A stretch of DNA of 64,000 bases, taken from Leucaena leucocephala. Taxonomy: Eukaryota > Streptophyta > Magnoliopsida > Fabales > Fabaceae. Numbering within the stretch: position 1 is the first letter of the stretch; each line of letters starts with the position of its first letter. The position numbers and the translations under genes were made by a program. Below, in pieces: positions 9,046 through 19,354 of this stretch. The stretch spans positions 13,447,501-13,511,500 of the forward strand of contig CM073546.1 of NCBI GenBank assembly GCA_037074615.1, read 5' to 3'. The notes beneath the pieces were generated by a model. That model saw nothing but the letters and a program-made list of their open reading frames with translations, was not told where the DNA came from and did not search any database.

Positions 9046-11264
9046 AGTTGGAGATTGAAAAGGCTACAATGTGCAAGCTTATTAAAATAAACTCTTTTTT
9101 TTATATGTTAGGATTAATATATGCCCTATCCTTCTAAGTTCTTACAATAAGATGTTATATGGGTTATATGATCTTTCTTGTCTTTCCTATTATTTTCAGT
9201 GTCTCATGTTAATTTACTATAGAAATGTTCCCTTTTTGGCTGAAAATTCATAAAAATTAAATTTGGCAATCATTTTCACCTCTCCTATTTATCTTTCATA
9301 TTAGATGTAAAATTATACAGTTCAAATTAAATATATAATCAATTCAATGAGAATGAGCAAAATGTCCATTCTCTTTGGTTAGACACTAATTCCATACAAA
9401 TTTGGTAGAAGAAATAAATGCAAAAAGAAAATTAATTTTATAATACCTTATAGTTTTACTTAATTTTTAATTAGGTCTACATTTTTTTAATCAAATCTTT
9501 ATAATTTTACCTAATTTTTAATTAGATATCTATAATTTCATATGACTGATAAAAATAAAAGGACTATAAGGATATAATTAAAAATCAAGCAAAACTATAA
9601 AGATTTGATAGGAAAAACAATTACACTGATTTAATTAAAAATTATATGAAATTATAAGGATTTAAAAATTAATTTTCCAATAAAAAAGTAATGATTTTTT
9701 CAGAAAGGTCTACAATTAAAAACAAATACAAAGTGGGGAAAAGTTTCAATCTTCTCAACACCCAAAACTTGGAAGAAAAAAAACACAGAGAATCGCGTGA
9801 CTCTGTAAAACATTGTTATACAGTAAAATTTGTATATTTAATTCTTTTCTCTAAAGCACATCATTATATTATAACTAAATTAATATATATATATATATGA
9901 TACACGAGCCCTTGAGGTGTCCTTAGCTTTCGTGCAGCTTCAACTCTGCCTTTCAAGCTCTGTCTGCTCACTTTTTTTTGCACTTTAGCTTTGCTGCACT
10001 AGGAAGAAAGAAATCATCCTCAAAAATGCACATGCAATACCTCACCATTTGCTTTAATTCAATTTAATCCTCAAAGAGATTCTGATTTGGTGACATTCAA
10101 AATCAAACATGTATGTGTTTATATATATCTTATTTATTGCTTTTTAACAAGTGGCACAATTGTTACTTTTTATTTCATTTCTTTCTATCTTGGGTTAAGT
10201 ATTTTTTCGAGTAATACTTAGATTCTTAAATTAATTTATTGTTCATCCAATACTCTCAAATATTCTTCCAATTGCATTTAATATCTTAAATTTAGAATGT
10301 TTATTATTATTAAAAAAAATACTTTAAGAGTAAAATTATATAAAAAATACTATAGGAAATATAGTACTTTTAAAAAATATTTTAAGATGCTAAATATATA
10401 TGATGAACCACATATTAATTTAAAATACTGATTACTATTAGGTGAATACTTTACGATATTGAATGCATTTTAACTCTTCTTTCTTTCAATGTCATGTTAT
10501 TATTCTCTGTAACGAATGCTTCATCAGGCCTTTAACTTTACTGTTATTGCATTAACAGAAAGTTGAGAATCCTTAAGCTTTGCTTTCTCATTTTATTCAA
10601 ATCTAAAGTTACATTTTGTCTACGCAAAGAACCCTCTAAAACCGACACGAGTTCTGACAAGTACTACAACCAAGTTTGCAATGTATTGTTACGTTTAATG
10701 ACATAATTTTACTTAATTACCACACCCTTCTAAAGACAAACAAACACAGAAATGGCCTATCTTTACGTAAGATCAATCTCAAGCTTTCCCACATTTTATT
10801 ATATCTTGTTTTCCACCTTAAAAGATCATTAAACAAAGCAGTAAAAGCTCATCAAAATTATTCTTTCCTTAACCTAAATCTTTAATATTATTAGGAGAGC
10901 ATTTAAAGTGTTGAAGAAGCTCATAGAGAGAGAGAGAATCATAATGTGTTGCTGTTTCTTTTATTATATATCTTTTGCCTTCTTGTGTAGATCTTCCTTA
11001 CTTGGGAATCAAATTTCTGGCTAGTTGTAGGTAGCAACCTTAGCAGCAAGTTCTTGATCACATGAATCTGGTAGTAGAGTTTATAGATACTCATGATCTT
11101 AGACCTAAACATGGTGAAAGATCAACAAGTTCATCTTTAGACGTTGCAAACCAGCTGCTGAGTAAAACTAGATCAATCCAAATCAAAACCTATCATTCCG
11201 TTTCCCAATCCAACCAAATCTACCGTTGCCACAGTATTCAAGTCACAGAAAACATCAAGTCATT
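9046..11264. other. Intergenic, LTP to MCTP gene
   Basis: Contains the LTP 3' UTR, a fold-back repeat at 9429-9690, a short (TA)n near 9883-9898, a degenerate AT-rich inverted repeat around 10195-10460, a (GA)n run near 10927-10940 and the MCTP promoter and 5' UTR. A GTGTAG sequence at 10985-10990 could be a 5'-UTR acceptor. No gene is visible. Confidence 0.55.
9429..9690. mobile_element. Small fold-back (MITE-like) repeat
   Basis: Two inverted arms of about 120 bases meet near CATATGACTG at 9538. Both carry CAAATCTTTATA and TTTTTAATTA-type words in opposite orientation. No coding. Confidence 0.5.
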
Positions 11265-13733
11265 ATGCAACAACCTCGTATTTCAATCATGAAACGACAA
11301 CCTCGTACTCAAACAACAATGCACCAAGGCCATCCTCATCCTCAAGTCAATATGTCTGGCCGTGAAGATCATGAAGACTACAATCTGAGGGACATGAACC
11401 CACAACTCGGAGAGCGGTGGCCTAACGGAGGAGGAGGAGGAAGAGGGTGGATGATGAGTGGTGTTGGAGGTGGTGGAGAGAGATACACAAGTACATATGA
11501 CCTTGTTGAACAAATGTTCTATCTATATGTTAGAGTTGTGAAGGGCAAAGATCTTCCTTCTGGAGCCATCACTGGAAGCTGTGATCCTTATGTGGAAGTG
11601 AAGCTTGGGAACTATAAAGGAAGAACAAGGCACTTTGAGAAGAAGATGAATCCAGAATGGAACCAAGTCTTTGCTTTCTCGAAAGACCGGATTCAATCAT
11701 CTGTTCTTGAGGTCTTTGTGAAGGATAAAGACATGATTGGCAGAGATGATTATCTTGGAAGGGTTGCTTTTGATCTCAATGAGGTCCCAACCAGAGTTAC
11801 ACCAGATAGTCCATTAGCTCCTCAATGGTATAGGCTTGAGGACCGGCGAGGGGAAGGCAAAGTAAGAGGCGAAATCATGCTCGCTGTTTGGATGGGAACT
11901 CAAGCTGATGAAGCATTCCCTGAAGCTTGGCATTCTGATGCAGCTTCTGTATCAGGAGAAGGTGTTTTCAATATCAGATCAAAGGTTTATGTCTCACCAA
12001 AACTATGGTATCTGAGAGTGAATGTTATCGAAGCTCAAGATGTGATACCGAATGACAGAAATCGCCTACCGGAAGTGTTTGTGAAAGCTCAAGTGGGAAA
12101 CCAGGTGCTGAAAACAAAGATATGCCCGACAAGAACAACAACTCCACTCTGGAATGAAAATCTTGTTTTCGTTGTAGCAGAACCATTTGAGGAACAATTG
12201 ATGATCACCGTGGAGGATCGTGTTCATCCTTCGAGAGACGAGGTTGTGGGGAAGATAAGCTTGCCATTGACAATCTTCGAGAAGAGGCTAGATCACAGAC
12301 CGGTTCATTCTCGCTGGTTCAATCTCGAGAAGTTTGGCTTTGGAGCAATAGAAGGTGATAGAAGAATGGAGCTGAAATTTGCAAGTAGGATTCACTTAAG
12401 AGTTTGTCTTGAAGGTGGATACCACGTTCTTGATGAATCCACCATGTATATAAGTGATCAAAGACCAACTTCAAGGCAACTATGGAAGCAACCGATTGGG
12501 ATACTCGAAGTGGGAATTTTAGGAGCTCAAGGACTTCTTCCAATGAAGATGAAGGCTGGTAGAGGAAGCACAGATTCATACTGTGTTGCAAAATATGGCC
12601 AGAAATGGGTCAGAACAAGAACAATCCTTGACACTTTTAGTCCCAAATGGAATGAACAATACACTTGGGAAGTCTATGATCCTTGCACTGTGATCACACT
12701 GGGAGTTTTTGATAACTGCCATTTAGGTAACAACATCGAAAAAGGAGGTCGAGATTCGCAAATCGGTAAAGTCAGAATCCGGCTATCTACTCTCGAGGCT
12801 CATAGAATCTACACTCATTCATACCCTCTTCTTGTTCTTCACCCACATGGAGTCAAAAAAATGGGGGAACTTCAACTAGCAGTAAGATTCACAACTCTCT
12901 CATTGGCCAACATGATTTACATCTATGGCCACCCTTTGCTTCCCAAGATGCATTACCTACACCCTTTCACAGTGAATCAAATAGAGAATTTAAGATACCA
13001 AGCAATGAACATAGTTGCAATGAGACTCGGCCGAGCTGAACCGTCTTTAAGAAAGGAAGTGGTGGAATACATGCTTGATGTTGATTCTCATATGTGGAGC
13101 ATGAGAAGAAGCAAAGCAAATTTCTTCAGAATTATGTCACTTTTCTCTGGTTTTGTCTCAATGGGAAGATGGTTTTCTGATGTTTGCCATTGGAAGAACC
13201 CAATAACAACAATCTTAGTTCATATCCTGTTTCTCATATTGATTTGGTACCCAGAATTGATTCTGCCAACTCTGTTTCTGTACATGTTCTTGATTGGTCT
13301 CTGGAATTACCGGTTCAGGCCAAGGCACCCGCCTCATATGGATACGAAGATTTCGCGGGCAGAATCAGTGAACCCGGATGAACTTGATGAAGAGTTTGAT
13401 ACTTTTCCGACTTCAAAGTCACTTGATGTGGTGAGAATGAGGTATGATAGGCTTAGAAGTGTTGCAGCGAGGATTCAAACCGTGGTTGGCGACATAGCTA
13501 CTCAGGGTGAGAGGTTTCAGTCTCTGTTGAGTTGGCGGGACCCACGAGCGACGAGTTTGTTTGTTGTGTTTAGTCTTGGTGCTGCATTGCTCATGTATGC
13601 TACTCCATTCAGAGTTGTGGCTTTGGTCACTGGTTTGCATTGTTTGCGCCATCCAAGGTTTAGGAGTAAGATGCCTTGTGTTCCAAGTAATTTCTTCAAG
13701 AGGCTTCCTGCTAGAACTGAGAGTTTATTGTAA
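11265..13733 (+). CDS. Multiple C2 domain and transmembrane region protein (MCTP/FTIP family)
   Basis: A single exon encodes 822 residues, typical of plant MCTPs. After a Gly-rich N-terminal stretch of about 80 residues come three C2 domains at roughly 85-205 (GSCDPYVEVKLGNYKG), 245-375 and 405-540 (DSYCVAKYGQKW). The C-terminal PRT_C region has hydrophobic hairpins at about 645-682 and 762-790 and ends in the familiar FFKRLPAR. Plant MCTPs are ER-anchored proteins whose C2 domains reach the plasma membrane. Several act at plasmodesmata, and FTIP members help move the florigen FT. The start used is the first in-frame ATG at 11265; a second ATG at 11289 (MKRQ) is possible. The core is very close to FTIP1/MCTP1-type proteins; the His/Gln/Gly-rich N-terminus is the most divergent part. 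No frame damage is seen. Confidence 0.93.
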   Translation: MQQPRISIMKRQPRTQTTMHQGHPHPQVNMSGREDHEDYNLRDMNPQLGERWPNGGGGGRGWMMSGVGGGGERYTSTYDLVEQMFYLYVRVVKGKDLPSGAITGSCDPYVEVKLGNYKGRTRHFEKKMNPEWNQVFAFSKDRIQSSVLEVFVKDKDMIGRDDYLGRVAFDLNEVPTRVTPDSPLAPQWYRLEDRRGEGKVRGEIMLAVWMGTQADEAFPEAWHSDAASVSGEGVFNIRSKVYVSPKLWYLRVNVIEAQDVIPNDRNRLPEVFVKAQVGNQVLKTKICPTRTTTPLWNENLVFVVAEPFEEQLMITVEDRVHPSRDEVVGKISLPLTIFEKRLDHRPVHSRWFNLEKFGFGAIEGDRRMELKFASRIHLRVCLEGGYHVLDESTMYISDQRPTSRQLWKQPIGILEVGILGAQGLLPMKMKAGRGSTDSYCVAKYGQKWVRTRTILDTFSPKWNEQYTWEVYDPCTVITLGVFDNCHLGNNIEKGGRDSQIGKVRIRLSTLEAHRIYTHSYPLLVLHPHGVKKMGELQLAVRFTTLSLANMIYIYGHPLLPKMHYLHPFTVNQIENLRYQAMNIVAMRLGRAEPSLRKEVVEYMLDVDSHMWSMRRSKANFFRIMSLFSGFVSMGRWFSDVCHWKNPITTILVHILFLILIWYPELILPTLFLYMFLIGLWNYRFRPRHPPHMDTKISRAESVNPDELDEEFDTFPTSKSLDVVRMRYDRLRSVAARIQTVVGDIATQGERFQSLLSWRDPRATSLFVVFSLGAALLMYATPFRVVALVTGLHCLRHPRFRSKMPCVPSNFFKRLPARTESLL

Positions 13734-15233
13734 ACTAGAATGAATGTGCTTTTATTATTCATTTCGTTTCTAACTTTCTATTATAAATGATTATGAAGCT
13801 AGACTAGTGAGTTTCTGTAGTTGAAGTGAACTATTGTTATTACCTCATCAAAGTGAGATGATATGGTAAAATAGCTAATATCTCACTCATATTTACCCTA
13901 TATTTGTTACGATAATCCTTTAATAAATAATATTTAATTTTTAATATAAAAATTAGTTAACTAATTTTAATAGATTAAGGAAACTAAATAAATTAGTTAA
14001 TTATAACTAAATCAAAATACTTAAGAAGAATTCATATTATATATTATATTTAGTATTTAATATAAGAGTTAATTAATTTTTTTTGATAAATTAAAGAAGT
14101 AATATAAATTAGTTAATTATAATCAAATTCAACCTCTCAAGACAAATTCATATTATATACTCATTAATATATTCAAATTAGTCAACTAATTCTTATATTA
14201 ATTATAATTAATTGATTTATTTGATTTTCTTAATTTGTTCAAAAAGGTCAAATAACTCTTATATTAATGACTGGAGAGAATGTTTCTTAATTTACCCAAA
14301 TTAGTTAACTAGCTCTTATATTAGTTATAATTAATTAATTTATTAATAATTTTTTAATCTATCAAAATTAGTCAACTAATTTTTATATTAAGAATAAGAA
14401 AAATTATATGAAATTAAGTTCATATATTATTTTTTTTGGTATCTGAAGCAATCCAGGAAAGGCTTTAGGAAACATGAAATAATCTTGCAATTGAGGATGG
14501 AGCAAAGCAAGAGTAGAGCAAAGCGAACAAAATTGTTAAGTTTTGTTTAGCCTCCCCAGCAACGAGAATGAAATCATTGTTCAGACTTCAGCTCCTAGTG
14601 AGTCCAAATGGAATAATATTTTTTAATTTATTTTCAAATTTAAAGTATATTAATCATTTATCCGTTCTTCTTTTCCATAATATATCAGAAATACTCGTAT
14701 ATCGCTGAAAATAATGTTCATTTACTTCTATAATATTTATATATCAGAAATACTTGTATTATTCCATCTAAACTGATTTAGCAAGTCCACTCTCATATCT
14801 ATTCATACTCGTATTCAGTTATTCAAATGAAAAATTCTGCAAACCAAGCAAGCACTCATCTCTCCGACGAAGAATATCTCTTCTTTTATACAACCGCGAA
14901 CTTCGTTCAGAATAGTTTCTTATCTTCAATCAAAATGGTTCATCTGGAACTACGACAAAAAATTACTCAATGATTTTTTTTTTCTTTTGACGTCTCATGG
15001 AAAACCCAAAACTGTCGTGATGCCCTGATACTACTGCTAACCAAATACATCCGTTTATAATAAAATCAATCAGTTCAAATGAGCAAAATTGTAGAAAAAT
15101 AAATCCCTTGACTAGAATAAAAAAAATCATATTCTTTAGTCACCCCACAGGGAAGAATGGCCGGAGAGTAAAAGCTACTTGGAACTAGCTCAACAAAAAC
15201 AGAACGAGTAAAATTAGAAGTTTAAGACTCTGC
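13734..15233. other. Intergenic between convergent MCTP and eL6 genes
   Basis: Both genes end here. From 13915 to about 14395 the DNA is a patchwork of Stowaway-like MITE pieces, with repeated AATTAGTTAACTAATT and AGTCAACTAATTCTTATATTA words and at least two nested copies. No coding is recognised in the rest. Confidence 0.6.
13930..14275. mobile_element. Nested Stowaway-like MITE fragments
   Basis: Arm motifs of the same family as 6634-6865 appear at least twice within 350 bp, ending near ATTAATGACTGGAGAG at about 14263-14278. This suggests one MITE inserted into another. Confidence 0.5.
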
Positions 15234-16953
15234 TTAGAAGACCAGCTCATGAGGTTTCATGCCTGCCTTGAGAGAAAACCTTGCAGCCAAATAAGCCTTC
15301 AAGTCTGGATGGCTCCCTATGCCTTTTATCAATGCTGCATCCACTACTTTCTGGTCATCTTTTTTCTCTTGTGGGATCACATTTTTCTCCTAAAATGATA
15401 AAAAGAAACAGATATAATAAGAACACAGACAATTGAAATCACGGAGAGAACAATTGTACAGAGAAAGCAAAATTGTCAACAGACCTCCTTCTCTGCCCCA
15501 AAGAACTCTCCCTCTCCCTTTTTCTGCTTCTTCTCAGCTTTCTTGGCGAAGTATTTGTCCTCAAACTTCTCCAGATTAACTCCGGAGATATCTACCTTGA
15601 TGGATGTTCCAATGACATAAGACTGACTTACACGCCTCAAAGGAACTCCATTTACCTTGAATGGACCTGAAATGTCAAGGAACAGATATGAGAAAAGAGA
15701 TGAGCTGACTTTAAGGGCAGGGCAAACATAAAAACCAAGGAGGAACAATTAGCTACAAGTAATTAGAACTAGAAGTGCTACAAACTATAACATATATTCA
15801 CAAACAATCGTTAGCATTTGCACAAAAGCACATGCCAAGAAGGCAAATTGAGTGTGAGGTCGAAACATATACAGCTTAAGAAAATAAATATAATGTCACA
15901 GCATTGCTAAAATAAAGCTCCTCCGTTCCTTAATATAAAAATAAGTTAACTTTTTTTGAATAGATTAAAGAAACAAAATCAATCAATTAATTATAACTAA
16001 TATAGGAACCATTTAATTAATTTGGATATAATATGAATTCATCTTAAAGGTTTAAATTTAATCATAATTAATTAATTTATTCAGCTTCCTTAATCAACTC
16101 AAAGAAAAAATTAACTAAAGTCAACTAGCTCTATTAAGGACTAGAGTATGTCACAATTAAAATTAATGAGAAGACATAATAGACAACAATAGAACCAATT
16201 TGTTATCAGAACATGTGAAATATGATACACCAACAAAATCATTAAACTGAATGAAACACATTACTTACCGGTAACAAGAAGCAATCCAGAAGGAAGCTGC
16301 TTCAGGAACACTACTCTCTTTCCCATGAATCTCCCAGAAAGAAGTATCAATACTGTCCCAGGAGTAATGCTGGCCCTAAACACAGAAACAGCAAATATAA
16401 AATAATTTCACCAGAAATGTATTTAAAAAACGCAAAATTTACAATCTTCTATGAAGAAGGATCTTCTCTAGCTACAACTTCCCTCAGATCCAAAATTAAA
16501 TTCAAATTGACATTGCCCATACTCACTACATTATCGAATAAAAAATACTCATGAATTAAAAGTGCTCCAGCATAGATAACAAATCGACTTTACCAAACCA
16601 GATCAAACAACAAAACGAAATCGTATAAACAAAGCCAGTTTAGCCTCCATACCAAAAACAGCAATACACAAGAAAAATTAAGAGTTGAACAGCGATAGGC
16701 ACCTGAGCTTAGTAGGTTTTGGTTTGTGCTTATTGACGAGAGGCTTCTTAATGTCGTCGGCAGGGTAGAACTTGGGAGGCTTCTCGGCAGGAGTTTCAGG
16801 CTTAGGTTTGATATCGTGATGAGGGAAAACGCCGCCGTTTTTAGCCTTGATGGCCCACAATCCTCTCTTGTGGTACATCTTCGACCTCGAAAACTTTCCG
16901 ACCCCTCTTACCAATTCAGGATTTCTGGTGATCCTGGCAGTTTTCGGCGCCAT
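15234..16953 (-). CDS. RPL6: 60S ribosomal protein eL6 (L6), 4 exons
   Basis: Exons in transcript order are 16703-16953, 16269-16375, 15485-15666 and 15234-15389, all GT-AG, giving 231 residues, close to other plant eL6 proteins. The N-terminus (MAPKTARITRNPELVRGVGK) and the lysine/proline-rich linker are typical. The conserved core includes TPGTVLILLSGRFMGKRVV, LLLVTGPF, then SYVIGTS and VDISGV. The C-terminus carries the basic KKAEKKQKKGE tract and ends PHELVF. eL6 is a structural protein of the large cytosolic subunit that binds 28S rRNA. Intron 2 contains a Stowaway-like MITE. A telo-box lies just upstream of the ATG, as is usual in plant ribosomal protein genes. The gene looks intact. 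Confidence 0.95.
15918..16148. mobile_element. Stowaway-like MITE in eL6 intron 2
   Basis: Inverted termini, CTCCTCCGTTCCTTAATAT at the left and CTATTAAGGACTAGAGTA at the right, flank an AT-rich non-coding body. Confidence 0.7.
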
Positions 16954-16977
16954 TGTTTTCTTCTTCGTTCTGCTGCT

Positions 16978-16986
16978 AAACCCTAA
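16978..16986 (+). promoter_or_regulatory. Telo-box upstream of eL6
   Basis: AAACCCTAA lies about 25 bases before the minus-strand start codon. Telo-boxes are common in promoters of plant translation genes and are linked to expression in dividing cells. Confidence 0.6.
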
Positions 16987-19354
16987 CTTTCAGCGCAGGG
17001 AGCAAAAACCTGCTGCTATTATCTATATAGCGGCAAATCTATCGGATGAGGCGTGTGAGCCCGCCCTGCCGGAAAAAATGCCCTGCCGTCCAATACTGGG
17101 CAGGGCAAGGGATGGAGATGCAACCCTTGGCCTGCCCAAAAAATATAATAATATATATTTTTAATAATATGATATAAAATGTAATATTATTTTCATTTAT
17201 TATTTATCCACTTTTATTTAGACAAAAAAAATTTATCCACTTGCTACTATTATTAAGAAAGATTGATATAAAATTATAATTATAAATTATTTTAATTTTA
17301 GACTATTTGCTTTTTTAATATAATAGACTTTAAATTTTTAATTATAATTTTTTTATTATTTTATCTTTAATAAAATATATATTATTTAATTTTTAATAAA
17401 ATATCATAGTTTGCAATTTTGTGCCTTTGTGTTTTGTATGTGGTTGAATTTTTATCTCTTGTCTTTTGGAATGTATCTTAGATCTTTTTTTTATTTTGGA
17501 TTGTGTACTTATACTTAATTTAGGTTTAAGTATGAGCGTTAGTGATTTGCACGTTATCTCTCCCTCTCCCATATCTGAATGTTCATCTTTTATTTCTGAT
17601 ATCTTCTTCTGCCCCTTCAGTTCTTCACTGCATCTTCGTCTTCAGATTTTCTTTTAAACAAAAAAACTGTATGAAGAGCCCGATCTAGCAGATTGTCAAC
17701 TTGTGTCGGGTTAACTCGTAACTGGTAGGTCAACCCGCATTACAGCTCTACTCTTTCACGGTCTCGCCCACAACCATAGAGAGCAATTGTTGAATGTAGA
17801 GAAGTCTACGGGACTCGATGGCGACGTGTCCGGCACCAAAAAAGCTGTCATTGACATTTTGCAGCTGTGTTTTGAAGCAGTACGGTCCTAGAATCATATG
17901 TTACAAGGAAGAATAATTTCATACGAAATAAACATTCAATCAAATTCGCATAATCCTAAGAAATTCTTAGAACATAACTAAACATGACTGATACAAAGTA
18001 GTCGCAATGGAATGCTAAAAGCCCCAAGATTCTATACTAAAACTGGTGAAAAATAGATGGGAACAGAACACAGTCTCTTAGACTAATGCAGCAGCCTTCA
18101 AAACTCTATGAGAGAAGTTATTGCGACTGTGGTCTAGTCGCCTTCAACAGGTCAAACAAAGCGGGATGTTGAAATTTGGTTACATTGAGGACATTCATCA
18201 TCTTTATGCATATTAAGCCCCAACTTCATCCTTGTTGCAAAGTTAGGGTTGCTACTGTGGACTGTCACAAGAGGTTGTTTATGTGTTCTTTTTTGTTCTT
18301 TTTGTGTTTTCCCAATGCAAAGCCCCGTTTAGATTTATTACGATTTTTAAGTTAGATCTCTTGTTATGCCTACATAAATTAGTTTAATAGCTCACATAAA
18401 CTTTTAATACTACCTCCGTTCTAAATAAGATCCAACGTACTTTTAAAAAATAGAATAAATTGATAAATATATTAATAAAAAATAATTTAAATATCATACA
18501 AATTTTACAAACTTATCTTTTATATTTAATATCTATTATCGCTAATGAGTACTTAAGAATTAATCCTCATATAAATTAATTTTTTTTATTTAAGGCAATT
18601 GCCCTCAATTGTAACCAAAAATAAGAAACCATTGCCTCTATTATTTAATATATGAGACTCAATTTATTATTTTAAAAAATTAAATAAATTAATTATAATT
18701 AATATAATAATTAATTAGCTAATTTAAATAGATTAAATATTATATTATATAAATTTATTTTTATATATTAGATTTAGTTATAATTAACTAATTTTTTTAA
18801 TTTATCTAAAAATTTAAATATATCTTATATTAATAAATAGTAGAAATAATTGACTTTCAATAATAAAAAAATAGTTGCACGTTTTATAATAGCATGTTTA
18901 TTGTGAGAAAAATATACTTATCCACATATATTTGTAGAAAAAGTCAAAATATATTGGGGATCTACTCAATTAACTAGATAATACTTAAATTTAACTAATA
19001 ATTAAATTAGATAGTGATATAAAAAAATATATTTATACACAAACTAAAAAGCATAATAAATTGAATGATATTTTATTGATTTTATTTTTATAAATAATAT
19101 GGCTGATTTCAAAAATCTATAATACGCTTTAAGAACTCAAAAAAACATTTTACAAATGTGTTTAGTAGAGCTATTTTTATTGTCAAATGATGAGAAATAT
19201 AAAAAAAAATACAAAATGTTGCAAAATTTGTAAGCTTACTGCCAACTCCAGTGTGCTTCCCACGAAGAAGATAACGAGATAAACCCATTTCCTGTGTTTT
19301 TTTTCAAAAGCCTCTCGCTTCTTCATCATCCATTTCCACTCCTCGATCGAAGCA
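16987..19354. other. Intergenic between divergent eL6 and PSRP2 genes
   Basis: Upstream DNA of both genes. 17046-17150 is a GC-rich patch resembling a hAT-like element end. 17680-17760 has GGGTT/AACCCG words typical of hAT subterminal repeats. 18414-18840 has degraded MITE sequence beginning TACTACCTCCGTTCT. The segment 17760-18320 has mixed composition but no convincing ORF. Confidence 0.5.
17046..17150 (-). mobile_element. Possible hAT-like element end (fragment)
   Basis: On the minus strand GGGCAGGCCAAGGGTTGC and CCTTGCCCTGCCC resemble the right subterminal region of the 45106-45877 element. A second hAT-like end may lie near 17749 (TAGAGCTGTAATGCGGG), but no target duplication was found. 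Tentative. Confidence 0.3.

Noticed and set aside
11226..11264. Extension of the MCTP frame upstream to 11226
   Set aside because: The codon there is TTG; the first in-frame ATG is 11265, and the extra 13 residues have no family support.
13419..13762. Antisense ORFs over the MCTP 3' end
   Set aside because: Mirror frames of a strongly conserved coding exon with no independent evidence.
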